Source: Micromonospora rubida
Lineage (GTDB): Bacteria > Actinomycetota > Actinomycetes > Mycobacteriales > Micromonosporaceae
Assembly: GCF_009908295.1 (NCBI RefSeq)
Contig: NZ_JAAALO010000015.1
Span: 1-64,000 of the forward strand
Length of the DNA stretch: 64,000 bases
Direction of reading: 5' to 3'
The notes below the pieces were generated by a model. The model was not told where the DNA came from. It searched no databases and was given only the letters and a program-made list of their open reading frames with translations. A program made the position numbers and the translations under genes. Positions 49,949 to 59,120 of this stretch are shown here, one piece after another (position 1 is the first letter of the stretch; each line of letters opens with the position of its first letter).

Positions 49949-52849
49949 GTGACACCTCCCGCACCACACCGCCACCGCCTCTGGGCCCTCGTCTCGACCA
50001 CCGTCCTCGCCCTCGTCACCGGCGGCCTCGCCGTCGCCGCCAACACCGCCCCCGCCGAGGCCGCCCCGGTCGGCGCGGGCAGCTACACCACCACCCCCGT
50101 CGGCCCGCTGCCCTCCGGATGCGGACAGCTCTCCACCAACCCCCGGCAGTACGTCACCGCCGACGCCCCCGCCGGTGCCGTCCCCACCAACGACTGGTGG
50201 TCGTCGCTGCTGTTCAAGCGCACCGACTGCGCCTACAGCGAGCCGCTGCACGCCCACCCGCTCTCCTACGACACGTTCACCGACGGGCTGGGCTTCTCCG
50301 CCAACTCCACCCCGGCGATCAGCGGCACCGCCACCGGCGTCGGCGAGTTCCACTACCCGTACGTGCAGGACGTCCGCGTCGGGGTGGCCGGGCTGGCCGC
50401 GCCGACCGTGAAGGTCGCCAACTGGACCGATTGGACCGTCACCCCCTACTGGAGCGACGGGGCCCGGACCATGCGCGCCACCATCGGCCACGGGCTGCCG
50501 TTCGCGTACTTCCAGACCACCGGCGGCGACGCGGTGGTCAGCGCCAACAGCACCCCGACCGTCTGGTCGAACAGCGGCGCCACCATCGGCTTCACCGTCG
50601 CCGGCCACGACTACGTCGGGTACGCCCCGACCGGCGCGAGCTGGACGGTCAGCGGCGGCCGGATCTCGTCCACGCTGGCCGGCAAGGGCTACTTCTCCCT
50701 CGCCCTGCTGCCCACCACCGCGAGCAGCACCGCGCAGGAGCGCGCCGACCTGGCCGCCTCCTACGGCCGGTACGCGCACGCCCACGTCACCGGCACCCGG
50801 GTCTCGTACGCCTACGACCAGGCGAGCAGCCGGGTGACCACCACGTACGCGTTCACCACCACGGCCCGGGAGGGCACCGCCACCCAGACCGTGGTGAGCC
50901 TCTACCCGCACCAGTGGAAGGCGCTGACCGGGTCCACCCCGATCGCCCAGAGCTACCCGTCGGCGCGGGGCCGGATGAAGGTGCTCACCGGCGTCAGCCA
51001 GTTCCGCACCGCGATGACCTTCCAGGGGGTGCTGCCCGAGCTGCCCGCCGTCGGCGACGGCTCCGGCGCCGACCTGACCACGCTGCGCGACCAGCTCGCC
51101 GCAGTGCGGGGCAACCCGATGGACCAGCGCGGCGGGGACACGTACTGGACCGGCAAGGGCCTCGGCCGGGCCGCCCGGATCGCCGAGGTGGCCGACCTGG
51201 TCGGCGACACCGCCACCCGGGACAGCGCGCTGAACGCCATCCGGGCCACCCTCACCGACTGGTTCACCGCCTCGTCCGGCAAGGCCGCGAAGGTCTTCTA
51301 CTACGACCAGAACTGGGGCACCCTGATCGGCTACCCGGCGTCGTACGGGTCCGACCAGGAGCTCAACGACCACCACTTCCACTACGGCTACTTCATCGCC
51401 GCGGCGGCGACCCTGGCCAAGTTCGACCCACAGTGGGCCACCGGCGGCCGCTACGGCGGCATGGTGGACCTGCTCATCCGGGACGCCGACAACTACGACC
51501 GCAACGACACCCGGTTCCCGTACCTGCGGGACTTCGACATCTACGCCGGCCACGACTGGGCCTCCGGGCACGGCTCGTTCGGCGCCGGCAACAACCAGGA
51601 GTCCTCGTCGGAGGGGATGAACTTCGCCAACGCCCTGATCCAGTGGGGCCAGGCCACCGGTAACACCGCCGTCCGCGACGCCGGCATCTTCCTCTACACC
51701 ACCCAGTCGGCGGCGATCCAGGAGTACTGGTTCGACCACGCCAACGAGAACTTCCCGGCCGCCTTCGGGCACTCCACGGTCGGCATGGTGTGGGGCGACG
51801 GCGGGGCGTACTCGACCTGGTTCAGCGCCGAGCCGGAGATGATCCAGGGCATCAACCTGCTGCCGGTCACCGGCGGGCACCTCTACCTCGGCTACGACCC
51901 GGCGTACGTGCGCACCAACTGGGCGGAACTGGTCCGCAACAACGGTGGGCAGCCGACCGTGTGGCAGGACATCCTCTGGCAGTTCCAGGCGCTCGGCGAC
52001 GGCAACGCGGCGCTGTCGAGCCTGCGGGCGAACCCCGGCTACACGCCGGAGGAGGGCGAGAGCCGGGCGCACACCTTCCACTGGATCCGCAACCTCGCCG
52101 CGCTCGGTACCGTCGACACCACGGTCAGCGCGAACCACCCGCTGAGCGCCGTCTTCACCCGCAACGGGGCGCGGACGTACGTGGCGTCGAACATCACCGC
52201 CGCGCCGATCACCGTCCGGTTCTCCGACGGGACGACGCTCGCCGTGGCGGCCGGGAAGACGGCCACCACCGGGGCGTACACGTGGAGCGGTGGCAATGCG
52301 ACCGGCGGCCCGGGCCCGTCGCCGAGCCCCACTCCCACCAGCCCGTCGCCGAGCCCGACCCCCACCACCACCCCGCCGCCGTCCGGCTCGCCGACGCGGT
52401 ACCTGCTCACCGGCGGCGGCCTCGGGGCAGCCAGCAGCGCGGGCACCACGACGGTGGGGGCGGCCAACGGCAACCACGACGGCACCCCGACCAACGCCCA
52501 GGTGTTCACCGCGACCGGCCTCAACCTCGGGTACGCCGGCGGGCAGACGTCGTTCGACCTGTTCCTCGACGCCGGCGCCGCAGTCGGCAACGGGGTGCAG
52601 GTGCGGGTCTCCTACGACCTGACCGGCAACGGGAGCTGGGAGCGGGTGGAGACGTACCGCTACTTCGCCACCGACCCGGTCGCCGGGTACGAGCACTACA
52701 CCCAGGCCGCCGGGCTGGCCTCCAGCAGCGGGACGCTCGGTGCCCTGACGGGCGGCACGGTCAGGGTGGAGGTCTGGTCGGCGATCGGCAACAACCCCAC
52801 CACCCTCGGCCTCGGCAACCAGTCGGTCGTGAGACTGCCGTACTCCTGA
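49949..52849 (+). CDS. Secreted endo-beta-1,3-glucanase, GH81, with C-terminal binding domain
   Basis: A 966-residue exported enzyme. The signal peptide (about residues 8-35) ends near APAEA. The GH81 catalytic region (about 60-720) has NDWWSSLLF, DHHFHYGYFIAAAATLAKF and the ESSSEGMNFANALIQW helix carrying the catalytic acids. A proline/serine linker (PSPSPTPTSPSPSPTPTTT) leads to a C-terminal beta-sandwich, probably a glucan-binding module. It should cut beta-1,3-glucan of fungal walls. GTG 49949 fits GGAGG better than ATG 49937. A promoter and a LacI-type operator lie in front. Confidence 0.9.
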   Translation: MTPPAPHRHRLWALVSTTVLALVTGGLAVAANTAPAEAAPVGAGSYTTTPVGPLPSGCGQLSTNPRQYVTADAPAGAVPTNDWWSSLLFKRTDCAYSEPLHAHPLSYDTFTDGLGFSANSTPAISGTATGVGEFHYPYVQDVRVGVAGLAAPTVKVANWTDWTVTPYWSDGARTMRATIGHGLPFAYFQTTGGDAVVSANSTPTVWSNSGATIGFTVAGHDYVGYAPTGASWTVSGGRISSTLAGKGYFSLALLPTTASSTAQERADLAASYGRYAHAHVTGTRVSYAYDQASSRVTTTYAFTTTAREGTATQTVVSLYPHQWKALTGSTPIAQSYPSARGRMKVLTGVSQFRTAMTFQGVLPELPAVGDGSGADLTTLRDQLAAVRGNPMDQRGGDTYWTGKGLGRAARIAEVADLVGDTATRDSALNAIRATLTDWFTASSGKAAKVFYYDQNWGTLIGYPASYGSDQELNDHHFHYGYFIAAAATLAKFDPQWATGGRYGGMVDLLIRDADNYDRNDTRFPYLRDFDIYAGHDWASGHGSFGAGNNQESSSEGMNFANALIQWGQATGNTAVRDAGIFLYTTQSAAIQEYWFDHANENFPAAFGHSTVGMVWGDGGAYSTWFSAEPEMIQGINLLPVTGGHLYLGYDPAYVRTNWAELVRNNGGQPTVWQDILWQFQALGDGNAALSSLRANPGYTPEEGESRAHTFHWIRNLAALGTVDTTVSANHPLSAVFTRNGARTYVASNITAAPITVRFSDGTTLAVAAGKTATTGAYTWSGGNATGGPGPSPSPTPTSPSPSPTPTTTPPPSGSPTRYLLTGGGLGAASSAGTTTVGAANGNHDGTPTNAQVFTATGLNLGYAGGQTSFDLFLDAGAAVGNGVQVRVSYDLTGNGSWERVETYRYFATDPVAGYEHYTQAAGLASSSGTLGALTGGTVRVEVWSAIGNNPTTLGLGNQSVVRLPYS

Positions 52850-52872
52850 TCCGACGCATCACCATCCCCGCA

Positions 52873-52896
52873 CCGCCGGTCGCCCCCGACCGGCGG
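52873..52896. terminator. Terminator after the GH81 gene
   Basis: CCGCCGGTCG (52873-52882) pairs perfectly with CGACCGGCGG (52887-52896) around CCCC, 23 bases after the stop. Confidence 0.72.
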
Positions 52897-52919
52897 CGCG
52901 GGCGCGTAGGTTGCAGGGC

Positions 52920-53984
52920 ATGACCGCCCGGGACCCCGTCGCCGACCTCCGCCGGATCGCCTTCCTACTGGAACGGGCCAACGAGGCGACGTACCGGGTC
53001 CGGGCGTTCCGGTCGGCGGCGAGGGTCCTGGCCGCGCTGCCGGTGGAGGAGGCCGCCGAGCGGGCCCGTGCCGGGACGCTCACGGACCTGGCCGGGGTCG
53101 GCGACGTCACCGCGCGCTGCGTCGCCGAGTCGCTGGCCGGCGAGGAGCCGGTCTACCTGCGCCGGCTGGTCGCCACGGAGGGCACCGACCTGGACGCCGC
53201 GGCCACCGCGCTGCGTACGGCGCTGCGCGGCGACTGCCACACCCACTCCGACTGGTCCGACGGCGGCTCGCCGATCGAGGAGATGGCGCTCGCGGCGGTC
53301 GAGCTGGGCCACGAGTACGTCGTGCTGACCGACCACTCCCCCCGCCTGAAGGTGGCCCGTGGGCTGACCGCGGACCGGCTACGCAAGCAGCTCGACCACG
53401 TGGCGGCGGTCAACGCGGCGCTGCCCGAGGGGTTCCGCATCCTCACCGGGATCGAGGTGGACATCCTCGCCGACGGCTCGCTGGACCAGGACGAGGAGCT
53501 GCTGGCCCGCCTCGACGTGGTGGTCGGCTCGGTGCACAGCGGGCTGGGCGACGAGCGGGGCAGGATGACCCGGCGGATGCTGGCCGCGATCGCCGACCCG
53601 CACCTGGACATCCTCGGCCACTGCACCGGTCGGATGGTCTCCTCCCGCCCGGCCGGGGTGAAGGGGCCGGGCGACCGGGCGCACCGGCCGCGTACCCGGG
53701 CCGAGAGCGACTTCGACGCGGACGCCGTGTTCGCCGCCTGCGCCGAGCACGACGTCGCCGTCGAGATCAACTCCCGCCCCGAGCGGCAGGACCCGCCGAA
53801 GCGGCTGATCCGCCGGGCCCTGGAGGCCGGCTGCCGGTTCGCGATCAACACCGACGCCCACGCCCCGGGACAGCTCGACTGGCAGCGGTTCGGCTGCGAG
53901 CGGGCGGCGCTGTGCGGCGTACCCGCCGACCGGGTGGTCAACACCTGGCCGGCGGACCGCCTGGTGGAGTGGGCCCGGCGCTGA
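52920..53984 (+). CDS. PHP-domain phosphoesterase with helix-hairpin-helix, PolX-like
   Basis: A 354-residue protein. An N-terminal helical/HhH part (about 1-100; DLAGVGDVTARCVAESL) precedes a PHP domain starting DCHTHSDWSDGGSPIEE. The metal-binding residues of TDHSPRL, EVDIL, HLDILGHCTG and NTDAHAP are all intact. It resembles the C-terminal half of DNA polymerase X of other bacteria without the polymerase domain. It may act in DNA repair or as a nuclease/phosphatase. Confidence 0.82.
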   Translation: MTARDPVADLRRIAFLLERANEATYRVRAFRSAARVLAALPVEEAAERARAGTLTDLAGVGDVTARCVAESLAGEEPVYLRRLVATEGTDLDAAATALRTALRGDCHTHSDWSDGGSPIEEMALAAVELGHEYVVLTDHSPRLKVARGLTADRLRKQLDHVAAVNAALPEGFRILTGIEVDILADGSLDQDEELLARLDVVVGSVHSGLGDERGRMTRRMLAAIADPHLDILGHCTGRMVSSRPAGVKGPGDRAHRPRTRAESDFDADAVFAACAEHDVAVEINSRPERQDPPKRLIRRALEAGCRFAINTDAHAPGQLDWQRFGCERAALCGVPADRVVNTWPADRLVEWARR

Positions 53985-55034
53985 TCAGCCGACGGCGGGC
54001 CCGGGCGCCGGCTCGGTCGGGCCGGGAGCCCCCGCCGGACGCCTGGGCCGGCCGAGCAGGCCCTGCGTCACCGCGACCCCGGCCAGCACGACCAGCGCGC
54101 CGACCGGCTGGTGCCAGTTCAGCCGCTCGTCGAGCGCCAGCGCCCCGATCAACACCGCGAAGATCGGAATCAGGTAGGTCACCGTGGAGGCGGTGGTCGC
54201 CCCGGCGACCCTGATGTTGCGCATGTTGATCACGAAGGCGAGCCCGGTGCCGAGCGCGCCCAGCGCGAGCACGCTGGCAAGCACCTCGGCCGAGAGGCCG
54301 GTGGGCACCGGCGGCGCCCCCGCCACCAGCGGCCCCACCACGGCGAGCTGGGCGGCCGCCAGCAGGAGCTGGGCCGCCGACAGCGACAACCCGGAGTGGG
54401 AGCTGCCCGCGATGAACCGCTTCTGGTACGGGATGGCGATGCCGTAGCAGGCCGCCGCGCCGAGGCACATGAGCTGGCCGGTGAAGTGCGCCCCGCCGAC
54501 GCCCTCCCAGACGCCCAGCACCACGAGCACCCCGGCGAAACCCAGCCCCAGCCCGACCGCGCTGCGCGAGGTCATCCGCTCGGTGCGGAACACCAGCACC
54601 GCCATCGGCAGCACGATCAACGGCGTGGCGGCGTTCCAGATCCCGGCGAGCATCGACTCGACCCGCTGCTCGCCGTACCCGAAGAGGGTGAACGGCAGGG
54701 CAACGCCGAGGGCCGCGGCCACGAAGAGGTGGGCCCATACCCGGGGCTCCCGGGGCAACCGGTCCCGCAGCAGCGGGAGCAGCACGAGCAGGGTCAGCGC
54801 CCCGGCGGCGACCCGGTAGAGGGTGAGGTGTAGCGGGTGCAGCTCCCGGACGCCGATCTTGATGAACAGGAAGCTGGAGCCCCAGATCGCGGCGAGCCCG
54901 AGGAAGCCCGGCAGCCAGCTGCGCAGCGCCGACCTGTCAGGGGTGATGTCCGGTGTCACCCCTGACACTCTGCCGGAGCGGTACGACGAAGTCCCGCGCT
55001 TTTCGGCCGCCGTGTCCCGCGCCACAGAAACCAC
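53985..55034 (-). CDS. EamA/DMT-family transporter
   Basis: A 349-residue protein with ten predicted membrane segments, two EamA repeats: WLPGFLGLAAIWGSSFLF..., then ACYGIAIPYQKRFIAG.... Transporters of this fold export or import small metabolites. Starts at GTG 55034 by the open frame; GTG 54968 or 54959 are alternatives. A perfect 12-base inverted repeat (54935-54967) lies at this end. If the start is internal the palindrome would become a 5'-leader element. Confidence 0.82.
   Translation of the reverse strand: MVSVARDTAAEKRGTSSYRSGRVSGVTPDITPDRSALRSWLPGFLGLAAIWGSSFLFIKIGVRELHPLHLTLYRVAAGALTLLVLLPLLRDRLPREPRVWAHLFVAAALGVALPFTLFGYGEQRVESMLAGIWNAATPLIVLPMAVLVFRTERMTSRSAVGLGLGFAGVLVVLGVWEGVGGAHFTGQLMCLGAAACYGIAIPYQKRFIAGSSHSGLSLSAAQLLLAAAQLAVVGPLVAGAPPVPTGLSAEVLASVLALGALGTGLAFVINMRNIRVAGATTASTVTYLIPIFAVLIGALALDERLNWHQPVGALVVLAGVAVTQGLLGRPRRPAGAPGPTEPAPGPAVG
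54935..54967. repeat. Perfect 12-base inverted repeat at the start of the EamA gene
   Basis: TGTCAGGGGTGA (54935-54946) and TCACCCCTGACA (54956-54967) are perfect complements with a 9-base spacer. This spans about three helical turns and is typical of a dimeric regulator site. It falls inside the first codons of the annotated EamA gene or in its leader. Confidence 0.65.
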
Positions 55035-55075
55035 CTAGAGTGGTGGTGCGTTGACCAGCCGAGGAGGTGCCCCCG

Positions 55076-55675
55076 ATGGCGATGCCGATGCGTTTCGACC
55101 CGCTCGTCGACCTCGACGGGATCTGGACGACCCAGCTCGCGGAGCGTTACCTCCCGCTGCCGGAGCTGCCCGATGCGCGGTACGAGTGCATCGACGGAAG
55201 GTTGGTCATGACGCCCGCTGAGGTCGGCACGAACAGTTATGGCGAGATCGAGCTCGCCCACCTCTTGAAGCCGGCCGCCCGGGCCGCCGGCTTCTACGTC
55301 TACGGCCAGGTGAACCTGACCTTCGCGCCGCAGCGCTGGATCCAGCCGGACGTCACGGTGCTGCACGACCTGCCGAAGACCGACGAGGAGGACCGGTGGG
55401 TCCCGGTCCAGCTGTGCACGATGGCCGTCGAGTTCGTCTCGCCGGGCAGCCGCCGGCAGGACTTCGTCGACAAGCCGCGCCGGTGCGCGGAGGGTCGGGT
55501 GCCGTACTTCATGCGGGTCGAGATCTCCCGCCGGCTACGGCACGCGGCGGTCGAGCTGTTCACCCTCGGCAAGTTCGGCGGCTACGACACCGTCGCGCGG
55601 GCCGTCAGCGGGGAGCGACTCCGGGCCGACGGGCCGTTCCCGATCGATTTCGACCCGGCCGAGCTGCTGCCCTGA
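55076..55675 (+). CDS. Uma2-family endonuclease
   Basis: A 199-residue DUF820/Uma2 protein. GIWTTQLAERYLPLPELP, then YECIDGRLVM, IQPDVTVL and AVEFVSPGS with the following lysine, are the conserved core of the PD-(D/E)xK nuclease. GAGGAGG (55061-55067) supports ATG 55076. Uma2 proteins are abundant in Micromonosporaceae; their targets are unknown. Confidence 0.85.
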   Translation: MAMPMRFDPLVDLDGIWTTQLAERYLPLPELPDARYECIDGRLVMTPAEVGTNSYGEIELAHLLKPAARAAGFYVYGQVNLTFAPQRWIQPDVTVLHDLPKTDEEDRWVPVQLCTMAVEFVSPGSRRQDFVDKPRRCAEGRVPYFMRVEISRRLRHAAVELFTLGKFGGYDTVARAVSGERLRADGPFPIDFDPAELLP

Positions 55676-55727
55676 ACACGCCAAACAGGTCGACAGGGCG
55701 GCGGGATGGTCGCGTAGGGTCGCAGCC

Positions 55728-57398
55728 GTGGGACGAATCGATGACCTCGCCGACCGGTACGTCGCTGACTGGGCGCCGCTGAGCCCGACCGGCGCGACCT
55801 ACGTCGGCATCGCCGGATACGACGATCAACTGGACGACCTGTCGCCGGAGGGCTACGCGGCCCGGGCCGAGCTGACCCGCCGCACCCTCGCCGACCTCGA
55901 CGTCACCGAGCCGGAGTCGGAGTCGGAGCGGACGGCCAAGGAGGCCATGCAGGAGCGCCTCGGCCTGGACCTCGCCCGACACGACGCGGGCGAGACGACC
56001 AGCGAGGTCAACGTCATCGCCAGCGGCCTGCACGAACTCCGCATGGTGTTCGACCTGATGCCGACCGGGGGTGCCGACGCGCAGGCCGACATCGCCGCCC
56101 GGCTCAACCGGTTCGCCGGCGCCCTGGAGGGCTACAAGACGACGCTGCGTGAGGCGGCCTCCTCCGGGCGGGTCAGCTCGAAGACCCAGCTCGTCGAGGT
56201 CGCGAAGCAGTGCGACGTCTGGACGGATCCGGACGGCGACAACTTCTTCCACGGCCTGGTCGAGCGGCTCGGCGCGGACGGCACGCTCGGCGCGGAGCTG
56301 CGCCGGGGCGCGGCGGCGGCCACCGCCGCCACCGCCGGGTTCGGCCAGTTCCTCCGCGACGAACTGGCCCCGGTCGGGCGGGACAAGCAGGCCGCCGGCC
56401 GGGAACGGTACGAGCTGGCCTCGCAGTACTTCCTCGGCGCGAAGATCGACCTCGACGAGACGTACGCCTGGGGGTTCGCCGAGCTGGCCCGGCTGGAGTC
56501 CGAGATGCGGGCGGTGGCCGGCCGGATCGTCGGTCCGGGCGCGACCGTCGACGAGGCGGTGGCCGCGTTGGACGCCGACCCCGCCCGCACGATCCAGGGC
56601 AAGGAGGCGTTCCGGGACTGGATGCAGGCCCTTGCCGACAAGGCGGTCAGCGAGCTGCACGGCACCCACTTCGACATCCCGGAGCAGGTCCGCCGCATCG
56701 AGTGCTGCCTCGCCCCGACCAGCGACGGGGCGATCTACTACACCGGCCCGAGCGAGGACTTCTCCCGCCCCGGGCGGATGTGGTGGGCGGTGCCGCAGGG
56801 GATCACCGACTTCTCCACCTGGCGCGAGGTGACCACGGTCTACCACGAGGGCGTCCCGGGCCACCATCTCCAGATCGGGCAGACCGCCGTGCGGGCCGGC
56901 CTGCTCAACCGCTGGCAGCGGCTGCTCTGCTGGGTCTCCGGGCACGGCGAGGGCTGGGCGCTCTACTCGGAGCGGCTGATGGACGAGCTGGGTTACCTGG
57001 ACGACCCGGGTGACAAGCTCGGCATGCTCGACGGGCAGGCGTTCCGGGCCGCCCGGGTGATCGTCGACATCGGCATGCACCTGGAGCTGGAGATCCCGAA
57101 GGACAACCCGTTCGGCTTCCACCCCGGCGAGCGGTGGACCCCGGCACTGGGCTGGGAGTTCATGCGGGCGCACTGCCGGGTGCCGGACGAGAACCTGCGC
57201 TTCGAGCTGAACCGCTACCTCGGCTGGCCGGGGCAGGCCCCCTCGTACAAGGTGGGCGAGCGGATCTGGCTCCAGGCCCGGGAGGACGCGAAGGCCCGCA
57301 AGGGCGCCGACTTCGACCTCAGGGAGTTCCACCGGCAGGCGCTGGACCTCGGGGCGCTGGGGCTCGACCCGCTACGCCGGGCGCTGGCCCGGATCTGA
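55728..57398 (+). CDS. DUF885-family metallohydrolase-like protein
   Basis: A 556-residue soluble protein. HEGVPGHHLQ, followed by SGHGEGWALYSERLM, is the HExxH-type zinc site and downstream glutamate of the DUF885 family, related to M3-like peptidases. It probably cuts short peptides or esters. GTG 55728 is used. It ends at a strong hairpin. Confidence 0.85.
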   Translation: MGRIDDLADRYVADWAPLSPTGATYVGIAGYDDQLDDLSPEGYAARAELTRRTLADLDVTEPESESERTAKEAMQERLGLDLARHDAGETTSEVNVIASGLHELRMVFDLMPTGGADAQADIAARLNRFAGALEGYKTTLREAASSGRVSSKTQLVEVAKQCDVWTDPDGDNFFHGLVERLGADGTLGAELRRGAAAATAATAGFGQFLRDELAPVGRDKQAAGRERYELASQYFLGAKIDLDETYAWGFAELARLESEMRAVAGRIVGPGATVDEAVAALDADPARTIQGKEAFRDWMQALADKAVSELHGTHFDIPEQVRRIECCLAPTSDGAIYYTGPSEDFSRPGRMWWAVPQGITDFSTWREVTTVYHEGVPGHHLQIGQTAVRAGLLNRWQRLLCWVSGHGEGWALYSERLMDELGYLDDPGDKLGMLDGQAFRAARVIVDIGMHLELEIPKDNPFGFHPGERWTPALGWEFMRAHCRVPDENLRFELNRYLGWPGQAPSYKVGERIWLQAREDAKARKGADFDLREFHRQALDLGALGLDPLRRALARI

Positions 57399-57406
57399 GA
57401 CGACGA

Positions 57407-57450
57407 CGGCGGCCGGGAGCCGGGGCGTACCCCCTGGCTCCCGGCCGCCG
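57407..57450. terminator. Terminator after the DUF885 gene
   Basis: CGGCGGCCGGGAGCC (57407-57421) pairs perfectly with GGCTCCCGGCCGCCG (57436-57450) around 14 bases. Confidence 0.8.
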
Positions 57451-57462
57451 CACGGTCCCCGG

Positions 57463-57545
57463 CCGGTGTGGCCGCTGCTCCCCGACCGATGTGGCCACTG
57501 GTCCCCGACCGATGTGGCCACTGGTCCCCGACCGGTGTGGCCGCG
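57463..57545. repeat. 23-base tandem repeat, three and a half copies
   Basis: Units at 57463-57485, 57486-57508 and 57509-57531 plus a part copy to 57545. Two copies are identical; each holds the palindrome GTGGCCAC or GTGGCCGC. They lie in the gap between the convergent DUF885 and DUF6114 genes. Units are too short and lack spacers for a CRISPR array. Confidence 0.85.
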
Positions 57546-59042
57546 TCAGGCCAGGGTCAGCTTCAGCTCCGGCTTCGCGGTCAGGATGTCGCTGTCGACA
57601 TACGCCAGGTCGATGACCGGGTCGGTGAAGGTGATCGGAATCGGCGAGGTGACCGGGATGCCGTCCGGGAACGGCAGGTCCGGGGCGAGGGTGATCTTGA
57701 TGCCGAGCAGTCGCCCGACGAACCGGGTGGCGTAGAAGGCCACGTCGCCCTGGACGGTCAGCCGGTCGGCGGCGTACCGCATGGTCTTCCCGCCCGGGCC
57801 GCCGGCCTGGAGCAGGAAGTCGTCGGTGACGGCCTTGTCCATGCTGAACTTGAGCGCCCTGAGCTTGCCCGCGCCGGTGTCCAGTTCGACGATTCCCTCG
57901 AACCTCAGCCCGGTCATGGTGACCTTGGAGCCGGTGAGCTTCGACGGCTCCGCCGCGACCCGGGGCTGGCCGGGCTCGGCGGCGATCCGGGGCAGCGGCT
58001 TGCCGGCCTCGACCTCGCCCGGTTCGGTGGGCTTCGGGGTGGCGCACCCGGGGCCGTCCGGCCCGGGCTTGCCGGTGCCGGCCGAGGCGTCCGGGGTGGG
58101 CTTGGCCGACGGGTCCGGCCCGCGGGTCGGGGTGGCGGTCGTCGCGGGGGTGGCCCCCTCCGTCGCCCCAGGGCCCTCCGTCGCCCCCGCCCCGGCGGCC
58201 GGCAGCGCGTCGTCGCCGGCGAGCAGGTCGCCGATGCCGTAGATGATGTTGGTGGTCAGGTTGCCGTCCGACGTCTTCCCCGGGCTGGGACTCGGGGTGG
58301 GGCTGGGGCTCTCGCCGGCCGGGCCGGACGCCGACGGCCGCGCGGCGGTCGGGCTCGCGCTCGTGCGTGACGGGGTGGGGCAGAGCGTGGCCGGCGCGCC
58401 CTGTACGGGGCTCTGGTCGCGCAGCGCGAGCGCCCCGACGGCCGAGACGCTGAGCAGCACCAGGGTGATCGCGAGCAGCTTCGAGTCCTGGTGTGGGCCG
58501 CCCTGCTGGCCACCGGCCCGCACCGCGAGCAGCTCCGGGTCCCGGTGTGGGCCGCCCTGCTGCCGGCCGTCCGGCCCCAGCACCCGGGGGCCGTCGTGGT
58601 CCGGCCGGGCGGCCGGCTCCGGCTCGGCCGGGGCGGTGGCGGTGGCTGGCCGGCGGGACGGCACCCAGGCGAAGCCGAGTGCGCCGCCGACCATGCCGAA
58701 CAGCAGGCCGACGAAGAAGCCGCCGAGGTTGACCCCGATGAGCGAGAAGACGGCGGTGACCGCGCCGACGATCGCGTAGAACATCCGCTGCTGCGGGGTG
58801 AACCACATCAGCATCCCGGAGGCCACCAGGATGACCGGGATCAGCCAGGACAGGAAGCCGGTCGGCCCCATCTGAAAGGTGAGGTCGCTGAGGCTCATCT
58901 GGGTGGTGGCGAAGATCTCCACCCCGGCCAACGCGGTGAACAGCCCACCCCAGAAGGGTCGGCTCCATCGCCAGCGGCGGAAGCCGCGCCACGCCTGACT
59001 GAGCCTGCCCGACTGGGCGTGCTGCGGGTTGGCGGTCGTCAC
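57546..59042 (-). CDS. DUF6114 membrane protein with long proline/threonine-rich domain
   Basis: A 498-residue protein. Residues 20-130 are a four-segment DUF6114 membrane region (RPFWGGLFTALAGVEIF..., then LVASGMLMWFTPQQRMFY). A disordered PT/PS-rich stretch with a duplicated QQGGPHRDPELLAVRAGG / QQGGPHQDSKLLA segment and a further membrane segment (about 188-206) follow. A C-terminal beta domain (about 355-498) resembles DUF6230. The pair with the next gene is always found together in actinomycetes. Confidence 0.85.
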   Translation of the reverse strand: MTTANPQHAQSGRLSQAWRGFRRWRWSRPFWGGLFTALAGVEIFATTQMSLSDLTFQMGPTGFLSWLIPVILVASGMLMWFTPQQRMFYAIVGAVTAVFSLIGVNLGGFFVGLLFGMVGGALGFAWVPSRRPATATAPAEPEPAARPDHDGPRVLGPDGRQQGGPHRDPELLAVRAGGQQGGPHQDSKLLAITLVLLSVSAVGALALRDQSPVQGAPATLCPTPSRTSASPTAARPSASGPAGESPSPTPSPSPGKTSDGNLTTNIIYGIGDLLAGDDALPAAGAGATEGPGATEGATPATTATPTRGPDPSAKPTPDASAGTGKPGPDGPGCATPKPTEPGEVEAGKPLPRIAAEPGQPRVAAEPSKLTGSKVTMTGLRFEGIVELDTGAGKLRALKFSMDKAVTDDFLLQAGGPGGKTMRYAADRLTVQGDVAFYATRFVGRLLGIKITLAPDLPFPDGIPVTSPIPITFTDPVIDLAYVDSDILTAKPELKLTLA

Positions 59043-59085
59043 TACTCCTCCTGGCGGTGCTCACTGGTCACGGCGCAGGGCCGAG

Positions 59086-59111
59086 GACCGTGGAGGGCGC
59101 CCTCCACGGTC
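59086..59111. terminator. Perfect 26-base palindrome between DUF6230 and DUF6114 genes
   Basis: The sequence reads the same on both strands with no loop (arms GACCGTGGAGGGC and GCCCTCCACGGTC). It follows the DUF6230 stop by 10 bases, so it may end or attenuate transcription into DUF6114. Confidence 0.6.
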
Positions 59112-59120
59112 GGGGGTGGC

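Noticed and set aside
57463..57545. CRISPR array
   Set aside because: Units are adjacent without spacers and no cas genes are present.
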